Source of the DNA: Cordia subcordata
Taxonomy: Eukaryota; Streptophyta; Magnoliopsida; Boraginales; Cordiaceae
Assembly (NCBI GenBank): GCA_028554755.1
Contig: JAPTOF010000001.1
Span: 7,236,501-7,300,500 of the forward strand
Reading direction: 5' to 3'
DNA: 64,000 bases
Part shown: positions 25,079 through 36,359 of the stretch, piece after piece
How the letters are laid out: every line of letters begins with the position of its first letter
Position numbering within the stretch: position 1 is the first letter of the stretch
Translations under genes and position numbers: made by a program
The notes under the pieces: generated by a model
Told to the model about the DNA's origin: nothing
Seen by the model: only the letters and a program-made list of their open reading frames with translations
Database searches by the model: none

Positions 25079-25529
25079 TTAGGTTCATCCCAAGTTTTTC
25101 ATTTTTTGTGAGACGAAATTGGGTTAAGCAAGAATCATTTTGGGACCAAAAAATCCTAAAGTCGTTGCCGAGAAACTCCCTAACATCATTTGGAGGATTA
25201 TGCGACCAACAAGTGCTCAAGGAAAGGTTAAAACCATAATTTGTCACCAAAATTAAGTTTTTGTTCGTCTCTTTATAAATGTGATTGTGATGAATAACAG
25301 TTCTTGTTAAATAACTTTTTGTATTCTTTTTTCTTTTTAAATTCACATTCTTTAATATAGAGTTTTAGTAATGTTGGCGCTTAAAAATTGCCCTTAGGTG
25401 CATCCCAAGTTTAACACATGATATGTCACAACTTTTCACCACTCCCCAAAATAAAAACAAAGCTTCCTTCATCCACTTTATAAATATCATATCTCCCACA
25501 TGTAATCCTTTGGCAACCTTTGACCACTC

Positions 25530-25530
<1 letters not shown>

Positions 25531-25568
<38 letters not shown>
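25531..25568. repeat. AT dinucleotide microsatellite
   Basis: About 17 consecutive TA/AT units. Confidence 0.95.
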
Positions 25569-25569
<1 letters not shown>

Positions 25570-25571
<2 letters not shown>

Positions 25572-28500
25572 CCTGAGCCTGCCAAATTGGAAAAATATGC
25601 CATCTAGTATTTCATAACAAAAATGTTTCTCTGTTTCTGTCGATGAAACATTTCTCTACACAAGGGGCACAAACATTAAATAATGACACAGAAAGCCTAA
25701 AAAGTTTAGTCCTTTAAACCCAAACCAACACAAAAACAAATAAAAAAGAATTTGTGATGAACTAGGCTTTAGAGATCAAAAATTGGTGTGAGAATTTCTT
25801 CCTGACATGGTAAGCTACGAACAAAGGTACGAATTGTTTATATTGTTTCGTTATAAATTATTGACTTCGTTCGTGACAACTTGTTTTTGTTTAGTAACAA
25901 TATGATATAGAAAAGAGTATAAATCTGAAAATGCTAACTGACAGTGTATATATATATATGTATATATGTGTATATATTTTAATTAAAAAAAAAAACCTCA
26001 TAGGTCCTGTTTGGATTAATTTTCTCTAAAAAAATAAAAAACTAAAATTAAAGAATATATATTTTAAAGATTTTTTTGTTTGTGATGAAGGGAGATTTAG
26101 TTGGATGATTTTTGACTATCAATTAATAAAATATTAATCGATACTAACCAAGTTAAATCGATACGCTAAACAAGAAAATATTAACTCAAAGGGGGCTATG
26201 ATCCGATTTTGATCGTGTGCAAAATTTTTGCTTTCCCACCCCCCCCCCCCGGGTTTTTGTGATGAGATGCATGAAGAATAGTGACAGTTCTGAAGTGGGA
26301 GAGATGAGAGACATGAAAAGAAGTTAATGCTGGGGCGGACGCAGTGACGGAGTTAACGGCGTCAAAAGTCCCGTCAAACAGAGGGGGCCTGTGCAGGCTT
26401 TTAGCCCAGTGGGACCCACATCCCGTACATTCTGTAATGGTCGTCAGATGAAAAAAAAAACAAAAAAAGAGGATGACAAACAAAAATGACCTTCCCGAGG
26501 TGAGGAAAAGGGCAGGGGGTAACTTTACTTGACGGCAGGTTAAAAAGACGTTCTTGATAGAGAAAAATTGAAAATTATACTCCCCTACAGCCCTACAAAT
26601 TATTATATTGTTGTTTTCATCCCTCTGATTCCGTGCGACCCATTAAGCCTCTTTGCACCTTTTTCTTTTTTCCCTTTTCCATTTTCCTTTTAATTGTTTC
26701 ACCATGGATTTGCCCCTAGGAATTTTTTTTTTTTTCATTTTTCTTTTTGGTCAAAAGGGATTTCCTCCTCAAACTTGGGGTAGCAGCGTACACAGGTGAT
26801 TTGGGCAATTCTATTTTTAATTTTTTAACTGAGTCGATTACGATTGTTTATAATTTTATGGATTCAAAATTGATCACATAACAGAAAAATTCAATGGTTT
26901 TGATTAGAGGACTTTGAATGATTTGGACAATTTTAAAATTTGTTTATATACATAAATATATTTTAATAATAATTTTTTAAATTTTAATAATAATTATAAA
27001 TTTAATAGTTCAATCTTCTCTTTTTTTAATTATATGTACCTTTTAGATTAAAAAAAAAATTGAAATTGTATATGACATATACGTTTGGCAGGCAGTTGGC
27101 GTTGGCATGGTTTTTTACTCTTGAAACTGAAAATTGAAACCTCTTATTTTAGTATTTGAAAATTGAAACTTTGGTTGATCGAACCATTCTAAAAACAACA
27201 TATTTATGGTCAATTCTGCCTAAACGTTTTTTTCAATTTCTTCCATTTTATGTTCGCTCATAGACTCGGGTTCGTTTGGGTTGTTTTGAGAAGTATTTTT
27301 TATAATCAAAAAATAAATTTTATAATTTTTAATTTTTTAAATTTTAGTTCAAATAATTTTTCAAAATATATATTCTTTTAAATTTTATTTTTTATTAAAA
27401 AAAATGAAAGAGCCAAACCAAACAGGTATCTATTGAGATCTCATCCTACTTGCAAATTCTTGGCGATATTTTGAGGCATTTTCTTGCTAGAACTCTTATC
27501 ATTTTGAACGGCTGAACATTTCAAGAACGGTGACACATATCTATTTTTTCAATAATAATAAGATCTTTGTAATTACTTGTTAGAGCTGGCTTGGCTTTGT
27601 TTTTTTTTTTTTCAGTTGCTCATTTAAGCAATTTGTGATTCTTATATGTAAATGACAAATAAGTAAATAAGTATTTGGATAAAATGTGTTTATAAATTAT
27701 TAACATATTTAGCAAATATATTGTTATAAGTAGTATTGTTTGTTAAAATGGTTATAAAAAATTTTATTAAATTAAAAGGGTGTTGCTTTACTTAGGAGGA
27801 TGGAGTTACCTTTTTTATTTGGTGAAACTATTTCACTTCTAAGCAAATAAGAAAAAGTAAAAGTCCTGCTCTTTTTACTTATAATTAATTTTTAATGAAT
27901 TAATAGTTCATGACCCTGCAATTGAATAAATATTGCCAAACATATAATTATTTTATTATGTAGTTATAAAAAGGTTTCACTTATAAACAGATTTAAACCT
28001 TTCCATGATGTTCGCTTTTTTAATGATGAGAGGAAGGACTCAGAGAAGTGTTACTTATTGTTTCTTTCCCTTGTAATGTATTTGATGGTGCCAAAACTTG
28101 CATCTAAAATCCAACTATAAATTATTACTTAGTTCAAATCACATTCATTGTTTAGTGAACGATAAATTATGTCATAGCTCTTTAATATTTTTACTTTATT
28201 TTAATTTAGGTTTTATTATTTTTAAATATTTAAATTAATTGTCAATATTTCACAATATAATTAAATTAGTCTTAAATTGCCTTAAAGCATTTATCTTAGT
28301 ATTCGAATTCAAATTATTCTTTTTCTCAATACTTCATTTTGAATTCTTTTGTACTTGCAAGGGTTAATTACATGCCATATTTTTTTCAGATTAATTCCTA
28401 TTATTTTAAAATCTTAAAAATAATTATGGATGTTTTACAAATACAATCAATTTATTTCCCATTATTTTAAAATACTCATTTTAGTTCTCTATGTTTCATA

Positions 28501-31500
28501 GATTTATTCAAATAGTACATATCTTAATGGAAAACGAATGAGATCATATATACTTTCCTTTAGCAATGTTTTTACTGTATACTAGTTTGTTATTCATGCG
28601 ATTACATGGGATGTGACATATGTAGGTTGATATATTAGAAAATTTTAGTTTTTTTTTCCTAAATGTTTCAAACAAAATATACGAACCATTTTTAATAGAT
28701 TAGACAACAATAATAATACCCATACATTTAATAATGCAATGTTGTACTATGAAAAAAAAATTAAACGTATCTAATAAAGAGATTTGCAACAATATGGTGG
28801 AAAAAGCCCATTGTCGCTACATATAGAACTAACTTTTCCATATGATCTAAAATAACTTGATATATTTTATCAAAACAAATAGAAATTAACAATGTCACTA
28901 TGCTTTAAATACCATATAATGAATGGATTGCAATATATATGATAACTTTTTAAGTAGTCAAGTTCGTATATATTTGTCAATTGGCAGAATTATGTTTATG
29001 ATCTAAAATTAAATTGTAGATCATTGAAGGATTTTGAAGAATTTTACATTTTCATATATTCTTCTTAAAACGGAATGAAAGCTTACTTCCAATTTTTAAA
29101 AATATATTTAATATTTTAATGAAATAAATCATCATAAGCTTTATACCACTTTAGCAAAAAAGAAGCAACGTGCTAATAGAAAGTAAAAAAAAAAAATATG
29201 CTAACAGTGATTAATGTAATATTGTATTAAAAAAGGTAATTTTAGCCGAGAAATTTAAATGAATAACAGAAACATGAATAAAGAACAAAAACCGAGATAA
29301 ATATACTATAATAGAGGTGAATAAGCATAATCCAAACCACGGATAAGAAACTAATATTTAAATAGACGTGCAATATAGTAGAATAATATACCTCGCCTCT
29401 TGAAAAGCTATATACCGAGACAAAAGTAAGGAAAATAACACTACGAGCACATATATATAAAAGGGTTTAATATAAGGGAAATCACCCATCACCTATAATT
29501 CCGGCAGCAATTAGTGTGTAAATTAAAGTAGATCTGACAAAATCTGACAACATATATGTGATTTCCTTACATATGCATAATTTTGAAATTTGCAAGACAT
29601 CACAATCTAGAATTTCAAAAATTTGTGGTGTAAAAAAATTTGATCAAATTGCGATTATCTAAAACAAAAAGAAAGAAAATTTACATTACTATGAGTAAGA
29701 TTGGAATGTATAAGCTTAAATATGATACTAAAATAATGATTTAACCATGGTTTTATGCTAGTGATTAAATATAAATAATATATGGAGAAGAAAAAGAAAA
29801 GGCTTTTTAGTGCAGTAAAAAGGAAGAAATCGAATTGAACAACAAATAAATGATTTAGTTGATTGCATAATTTAGGCAACAGACCTGTGATGTCCACATA
29901 TTAATTTTGGGAACAGACGCAGTAGAAAGTTATTTTAAACAATTAAGTGGGTACTATATATATGATATGAAATTGGTAGTACTGCTTAGCAATATTATAT
30001 GCAAAGGAATCTATTATATACAATAGGATAGATATATTGCTCTCCTCCTGTTTATTTTTATTTTCACGCAAAAAAAAAAATTTATTGTGTTAGTTACAAA
30101 AATCGCTCCTTTTCATACTGACCCATGTGCAAAAAGTATGTATTTACATATTATCCTAGTATAGGAATTAAAAAACGACCATTTAACAATAAATTAATAT
30201 ATTATAAATATCTATTTTTTCGTACATCACACAAGAGTTACTCTAGTAATAAATAATCCACAATAAATAAATGCACAAGCTAATTAAAAGCAGTCCCATA
30301 AGCGACTAACCGCTGACTCTCACAATGTCTGAAATTAAAAGATTTCTTTTCCCTGTTTTTTCTTGTCAAAAATATATGCAATGGCTTATAGATTATTCAA
30401 AATATATGTAGGGGCATTGACGTTATGACCACTTTAAACATCAACTAATTCCAAGATAGTTTCTACAAGTTACATAGTAATTAGATTTTTAAGTGATGAT
30501 TTAAAGTGACAAAATAATGCAAGAACGAAGAGTAAATCCTGTTTTCCACCATGAGTTATATTACCCAAACTCAACTCCCATGTAAACTTATTATTTTATG
30601 ATTTTATCCATTATGGTTTAATTTCATAAAAGTTTTTAAAGTTGTTACTTAGTCTCAAATTAGCTTCTATTATTTAGAAAAGTTTAAATTAATCCTTAAT
30701 ATTTCAGAATATAGTCAAAATAATCTTTATTGTTTCAAAATTTTCATCTTAGTCCTCGATATTTTATAAACTTATTCAAATTAGTCTCTATTATTTTATC
30801 TCATTTTGGATACTTATCTGAATGACTTTGTGAAATGTTGATGATTAATATGAACTTTTTTGAATAATGGAGACTAATTTGACATATTTGTAAAACATTA
30901 AAAACTAATTTAGACTTTTAGAAACTATAAGGACTAATTTGAAAAATAATATATATGACAACGTTTGAGGCTTTTTGTACAGTTTTCCCCTTTCATAACA
31001 TCAAATTTTATCATCAAACACCGCTTAAAGAATATGGTATTAAAAACAACAAAAAGAATTACTCAACTCCAAAACTAAATTGGTGATCCGTATGTGTGAA
31101 TATGGGTGGGTTAAATTGACCAAATCAACTCAAATTAACCAAAAATTTAGGATTAGTTTGATTATTTTATATGATTAAAAATTCAATTTAGTTAATTTAA
31201 AATAAAAACCAACTGGTTTGCTTTAATTTGAAATAGATCCACAAATGAAACTGAACTATATTCATCCCTCATTTTATGCATTTTAAGAGTTAACCCTGTG
31301 ACCTTGAGATAGTATTTACAAACTTTCACCATCAAACTATAGTTACACTTATGTTTTATTTTAATACTAAAATCCTATGATATTAAATTTGTAACATGAA
31401 CAGTAAATTGAGTTGATTCTTTTAAAAATTTATTAGAAAACCAAAAACCAAGCCAAACTAATTCGTTTGTTTCAAATATATATTTGGTTTTGATTAGATT

Positions 31501-32706
31501 TGAAACATGACAAAATCAAATCAAACCATGTCCAACCATAGTGATCCCTAAAGTAAATAAAGAACCGTCATTGAGAACGAGGGAATAGCTCAAATAATCA
31601 TAGCTACTTTCCTAAGAGTAAAGTCGTAAGTTCAATCTTACATGTAAAAAATAAAAAAAGAAACGGCTTTTGAATTTTCCTCGCACTCCAAAAAGACCAA
31701 ACACGCACCAACCCCCACCCACACCCCACCAAGCAGACAATCCCCCAGAAACGAAACCCATCACACCCACTGCACCCCTCACCCTCACCACCCGGCTAAC
31801 CAAACCAAACCACTGGCAAATGATCCCTGTGCACATGTGGGCCTTTGTGCTTGTATGTGTACGTAGATAATATCTTTGTGCGTGTGCCAATGTGGTTCAT
31901 TGTTTTGTGTAGTGCGTGTGTGATTCACTGTTTGAGGTTGCTGGTGGTGTGTCGTGTGTGTGTGTGTGTTTTTTTTTTTGGGTTTTCAGGTTTGGCGGAA
32001 AGAATTGGGTCATGCCAAATTTTGGATAAAAATAAAAAGTTTATTGGAGAACTTGACTTTGTGCAAAAAAATCATGAAAGAAAATGGTATTTACTTGAAG
32101 AACTGATTGGATTGGCTTTTAGAGAAATGATTTTTGATATAAATTTAAAAAAAATAGAAGTTCAAAATTTCAGCTTATATAAAAATATGAAATTGAAATG
32201 CAAAATAAATTTTTTTAAGGAAAATTTATTTTCTTAGTTGAAAAACAACCAATCCAAACAAACAGGACAATAACTCATAAGTTCACGACAAATGACATGA
32301 AAAGAAACATAAACTCTATTTTATACAATATATAAATATAACTAAAGTAAATTTGAGGTATGTTTAAAATGATTCTTTTTAAGAAAAAATTTACTTGTTT
32401 TTTCTAAAAAATATAATACTTTTACAATAATTATTTTGCTTTGCTTTCAAAAAAAAAATCAAAACTCTGAAAAAATTCAAATATAATTTTTTTATAAGTC
32501 AAAATATTTAACTTTTCAAAAAATATTACTTTTTAAAAGTTAATAAAAAAATAAATTTGAGAAAAGTCAACTCAAACGAGTCTTTATATGGTTTTTGCCA
32601 CGAGTCACGCCCTCTATTAAGCCTTAGCTGTTGTACGCAAATCTTAAGGTACGAGTTACTAATTTATTGTTCACTTGCATAAGGCTTTCATCCAGAAACA
32701 CAATTC
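25570..32706. other. long AT-rich spacer, no gene seen
   Basis: No open frame here has recognisable motifs. It contains several GTTTGG-type MITE ends (for example 26005-26045 and 27265-27430), a C run at 26239-26250, and stretches around 28360-28560 and 30580-30960 built from repeated TAGTC and TATTATTTTAAAAT words that recur at 45850-46080. A low-complexity C/A-rich patch (31675-31800) precedes a GT repeat (31951-31970). Confidence 0.6.
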
Positions 32707-32709
32707 TTA

Positions 32710-33119
32710 GAGCCCGTTTGGCTACCAGCTTATAAGCCAAAAATAAAAAATTACATATTTGGTGAAGTTATTTATAAGTCATATAAGCTTGCTTTAAGTT
32801 AAAAAAAAGCAAGTTAGAGTTACTTAAAATTTTTATCATTATAAGCCAATTAGTCAAATATATTAAAAAAACATATTTATCCTCAAACTTGATAAGCATA
32901 TTACAATAATACCTTTGCACCCTAATCTTCTCATTTAATTAATTACAATTCATTTTTAGTCATTTTAACTATTATTACTATTTATAAAAACTTATTTGCC
33001 AAATATATTAGTAGCCTATAAATAAATATTATCCAAACACATTTCTGCTTATTTTTCACTAACTTAAAAATAAATTTTTGCTTATAAGCACTTAAAAATA
33101 AGCAAAGCCATGCGGGCAC
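32710..33119. mobile_element. Tourist-like MITE with TTA target duplication
   Basis: Left end GAGCCCGTTTGGCT and the complement of the right end GTGCCCGCATGGCT match at 11 of 14 positions. TTA flanks both sides (32707-32709, 33120-33122). Inner parts contain paired CTTATAAGC words. 410 bp, noncoding. The TTA duplication plus short inverted ends fit PIF/Harbinger-derived MITEs. Confidence 0.65.
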
Positions 33120-33784
33120 TTATTCACGTCCAATGCATCACTTGCACTAGCCATTAAATGAGTGATGCCAAAGAAATTTATTTTGTTTGTTTTATATCAA
33201 ACGGTTTACTTTTAAGTAAAATTATATTAAATTAAAAATTAATTTAAAATTATGCATTCATTATACAAGATACAACATTTAAAGCAATCTACCCAACTCA
33301 TATAATATACCGCTTTTCTAGTGGCATTATTTTGGACGATTGGGGCCCTTCCGCTCATCCTTGTAAGGTTGTCTCTAATAGATCTTCTATTTGTTAGCCT
33401 AAATTTAAGTGATTTGAGTCTTTTTTTTTTATAATTTGAGATTATCTATTTTCAATTTTATTCCAACAGCTCTTCAATTTTTTAATCATACTTCTAGTTT
33501 AATGAATTCTTATTTTAGTTTCAATCTAACAGCTCTCCTATTTTAAAATATTACGGTCTTAAAGCTACGGGGATGGGAGATGGGGATGAGATTTGGGTAT
33601 TGACTTAGGAATTAAAAAAACCCCTATATAGGAGTATTTTGTTTTAGGATTGAGAAAAAATCTAAAATTTTGGGATATGATAGGAGAGCTGTTGAAGTAC
33701 TTTACTACTAACAATTTCCCTAAATATGGGAATTTTTGTGTTTTACGGAATCTATTAGAGTCAGCCAAAGTACATCATGTATTA

Positions 33785-33973
33785 GGGCTCGTTTGAAATG
33801 ATTTTTTTAATAAAAAAATATATTTTTGTAATAAGTGTTTAATTCAACTTAAAAAAATAAAATTCTAAAAAAAATAAATTAAACTTTTTTTTTAAGCCAA
33901 AAAATTTATCTTTTTTTAAATATATGATTTTCAAAATAATAAATTTGTTTTAAATGTCAATTCAAATGAGCCA
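33785..33973. mobile_element. MITE with TTA target duplication
   Basis: Ends GGGCTCGTTTGAAATGA and (complement) TGGCTCATTTGAATTGA match at 13 of 17 positions. TTA at 33782-33784 and 33974-33976. 189 bp, AT-rich, noncoding. A related but more decayed copy may lie at about 32350-32590. Confidence 0.65.
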
Positions 33974-34692
33974 TTAGCAATCAAGTAGTTAATTGCCTCA
34001 GAAAAGGTAAAACTTATAAGTTACAAAAGGAGGTGTAATGTTTGGACAAACCATAAGTAATAGTATACAATCCTTTTTTTTTTTTTTTGGGGGAGGGCGG
34101 GGTGTGTCAAAAAGATTACAATTCTAAATGAATCAATGCCTTTTTGTTGGACCACTTCTAGTTGTGACTCTATATGACTTAATAGTATCATCATATGCAT
34201 GCAAATGCCTAGATCATTTGAAAGTATGGTGGGCAATAGATTTATTTCTTGCAATTATTGGCAGCCAGAATTGGATAAAAATGTACGGTTAAAAAAAAGA
34301 AGGCCAGGCACAATGACTCCCATACTTATAGTAGTAGAAATAAATTGCAAATAATGAGAGGCCACACCACGCCACTAGGTGTCAGCACAGTGGCCATGCA
34401 ATTTAACACTGCATTACTTTCTCACCCCCCCTCCCCCCCCCCCCAAAAAAAAAAATATCAACACACCCCTGCGCCACCAAGCAATATATAAACACATATG
34501 ATGGAATATGGAATCTTACTCTTAAATGTAAATAAGCTTTGCAGGATTGTTTTTAAATTATAAGTTAGTTGGTTAAGAATTATGAGATTTTTATAGTATA
34601 TTTAAGTTCGAGTCTCTTTTTTTTTTATTATTATTATTATTTTGAATCACTTGATGCATTCTTAGGATGAGCTTTATACTTGAGGGTTAATA

Positions 34693-35145
34693 GAGGCCTA
34701 TTTGGATTAGTTTTTTTTTTTAAGAAAATGTATTTTTTTTTGGAATAACTATTTGACTTGACTTTAAAAAAACTAAAATTTTGAAATAAATAAATAAATA
34801 AATAAATATATATATATTTCCAAAAGTCAAAACTTTTAACTTTTCAAAAAAATAAATTTCTCAAAAGTCATAAAAAATGCTTTGAAAAAAGTCAAACAAA
34901 ATGTGTCCTTATGTCCTGTTTGGATTGGCTTTCTTTTAAAAGTGATTTTTTAACAACTTAAAAAAAAAATTTTTTTGGGAAGTTATAAATTTTAACTTCT
35001 AAACAAGGTTGTATTTGAGCTTTAGAATTTTTTTTTCAGAGTTTTAACTTTTTTAAAAACAAATCAAATAATTATTACAAAAATAATATAACTGTTTTAG
35101 GAAAAAAATATTTTTCCTAAAAAAAAATAAATCCAAATAGGCCCC
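34693..35145. mobile_element. MITE or two abutting MITEs
   Basis: Outer ends GAGGCCTATTTGGATT and (complement) GGGGCCTATTTGGATT differ at one of 16 bases and are bounded by TA on each side. A further similar terminus, CCTGTTTGGATTGGC, lies inside near 34915, so this may be two related elements side by side or one nested in another. Confidence 0.5.
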
Positions 35146-36051
35146 TAGTTAGTTGTCACTCTATCTTTGGACAGTTGAATTTTGCCAACTAAATTTTTTT
35201 TGCCATAAAAAAATGAGACTTACAAGAGTAACATTGTAATTTTAGAAACAATGATTTTTAATTTATCAATTTAAACCATTGATTTGAGTTACTATTTAAA
35301 ATTATGTCTTACAATACTAAATTATACAAAAATGATAAAAAATAATAATTCAAGAGAGCCAACAATTTAATAAATACTACCAAGAAAAAAGAACCATTCC
35401 TTGTCAACTGAAGCAAGCATTACCATCTTAAGCTCTCAAGACCCCGCCCATTATGGCCTTCATGCTCACAACACACCGAAAAACTTTTACATTTTTTCAC
35501 GGTCCACTAATAAAGCTAACACATTTACATCAACCAACATAAATCTACATGTACATAGAGATAGATACCCTTTCTATATATACATAGCACATATAAATAT
35601 GCTTGCATACAATAGAGTGTACTAAATGAAAAGAAAAAAAATGCCCAGTCATTTGAAAAGCAAGTAGCTGCTGCAATTTTTGCAGTGTCTTGCTGCAGAG
35701 TGTTGCCAGAAAGGCCTTTTAACTTTATCTTATCATCTCTTTCTCTATCTTTCTCTCTCTATGTCTATACATACACATAAGATGAATATATATATTTGGT
35801 ACTGTATAATTGAAAGAGTCTTGTGTGGCAGAATGATGTGATTGAACAGAGGCCCTTAAGGCCAGCTCTGCTGCTGCTTTCTTCTGCGCACTCTGCAACT
35901 CTTCACATTTTTTCACATTTCATAGTAATTATTCTCTCACACATACACACACTTGGGTATTTTTCTCTCATACCAATGATGTGAGCAAGTCCAAGAGCAG
36001 AAGCTTTTTGCTTTTCAGTTAGTTGTTTGCCTTTAAAGCACACAATAAGCA
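35146..36051. other. spacer and promoter region upstream of ERECTA
   Basis: AT-rich, with a CT microsatellite-like stretch at 35735-35763 and a CA repeat near 35938-35952. The ERECTA promoter must lie here, but I see no single convincing TATA box or named motif that fixes the transcription start. Confidence 0.45.
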
Positions 36052-36120
36052 ATGGCTGTTAAAAGGGTTGAAGAATTTTGTTCTTCTTGTTATCCTTGTA
36101 GCTTGAACGTTTCTCTCTGA
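36052..36120 (+). promoter_or_regulatory. candidate upstream ORF 1 in the ERECTA leader
   Basis: ATG 36052 to TGA 36120, 22 codons, about 290 bases before the main start. If the leader is transcribed through here it could lower translation of the receptor. Peptide conservation is unknown. Confidence 0.4.
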
Positions 36121-36127
36121 ACTGGTG

Positions 36128-36184
36128 ATGGTGGTGTTGTCCAAAAACGGTTGCGTTTTGTGTGTGAAAAATTGGATTTTGTGA
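36128..36184 (+). promoter_or_regulatory. candidate upstream ORF 2 in the ERECTA leader
   Basis: ATG 36128 to TGA 36184, 18 codons. A further minimal ATG-GCA-TAA sits at 36194-36202, in sequence that mirrors the real start region. Confidence 0.35.
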
Positions 36185-36359
36185 ATTGGCTTGATGGCAT
36201 AATCTTCATTAGGGTTGGTTTGAAGAAGCCGATTCTTGTTCTTCTTCGAGTTGCTTATGCTTTGTCCTTTTGAGAGGTAGCGTTGGTTTTGAGGAAAGAT
36301 TGAATATTGTGTAAAAAAGATTGGATTTTGTGAAGAGGGTCGATGGCATTTTCTTCATT
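36162..36359 (+). repeat. imperfect duplication of the ERECTA start region
   Basis: 36162-36210 and 36309-36359 share GTGT, ATTGGATTTTGTGAA and then ATGGCAT or ATGGCATT followed by TCTTCATT. Weaker similarity (GGGTTG, GAAGAA, TTGTTCTTCTT) extends upstream of both copies, so a block of roughly 150 bp seems to have been duplicated in tandem. The upstream copy reads ATG-GCA-TAA, the downstream copy carries the open ERECTA start. Confidence 0.6.

Noticed and set aside
31612..31890. Minus-strand Gly/Val-rich open frame
   Set aside because: Product of a low-complexity C/A-rich patch, with no motif.
31845..32237. 130-codon open frame
   Set aside because: Begins in GT-repeat sequence and continues into AT-rich DNA with Lys/Phe/Asn-rich composition; no family pattern.
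35685..35895. Possible microRNA-like hairpin (GCTGCAGAG paired with CTCTGCTGC)
   Set aside because: The pairing is patchy, the loop is about 150 bases of microsatellite, and no known plant microRNA is recognisable.
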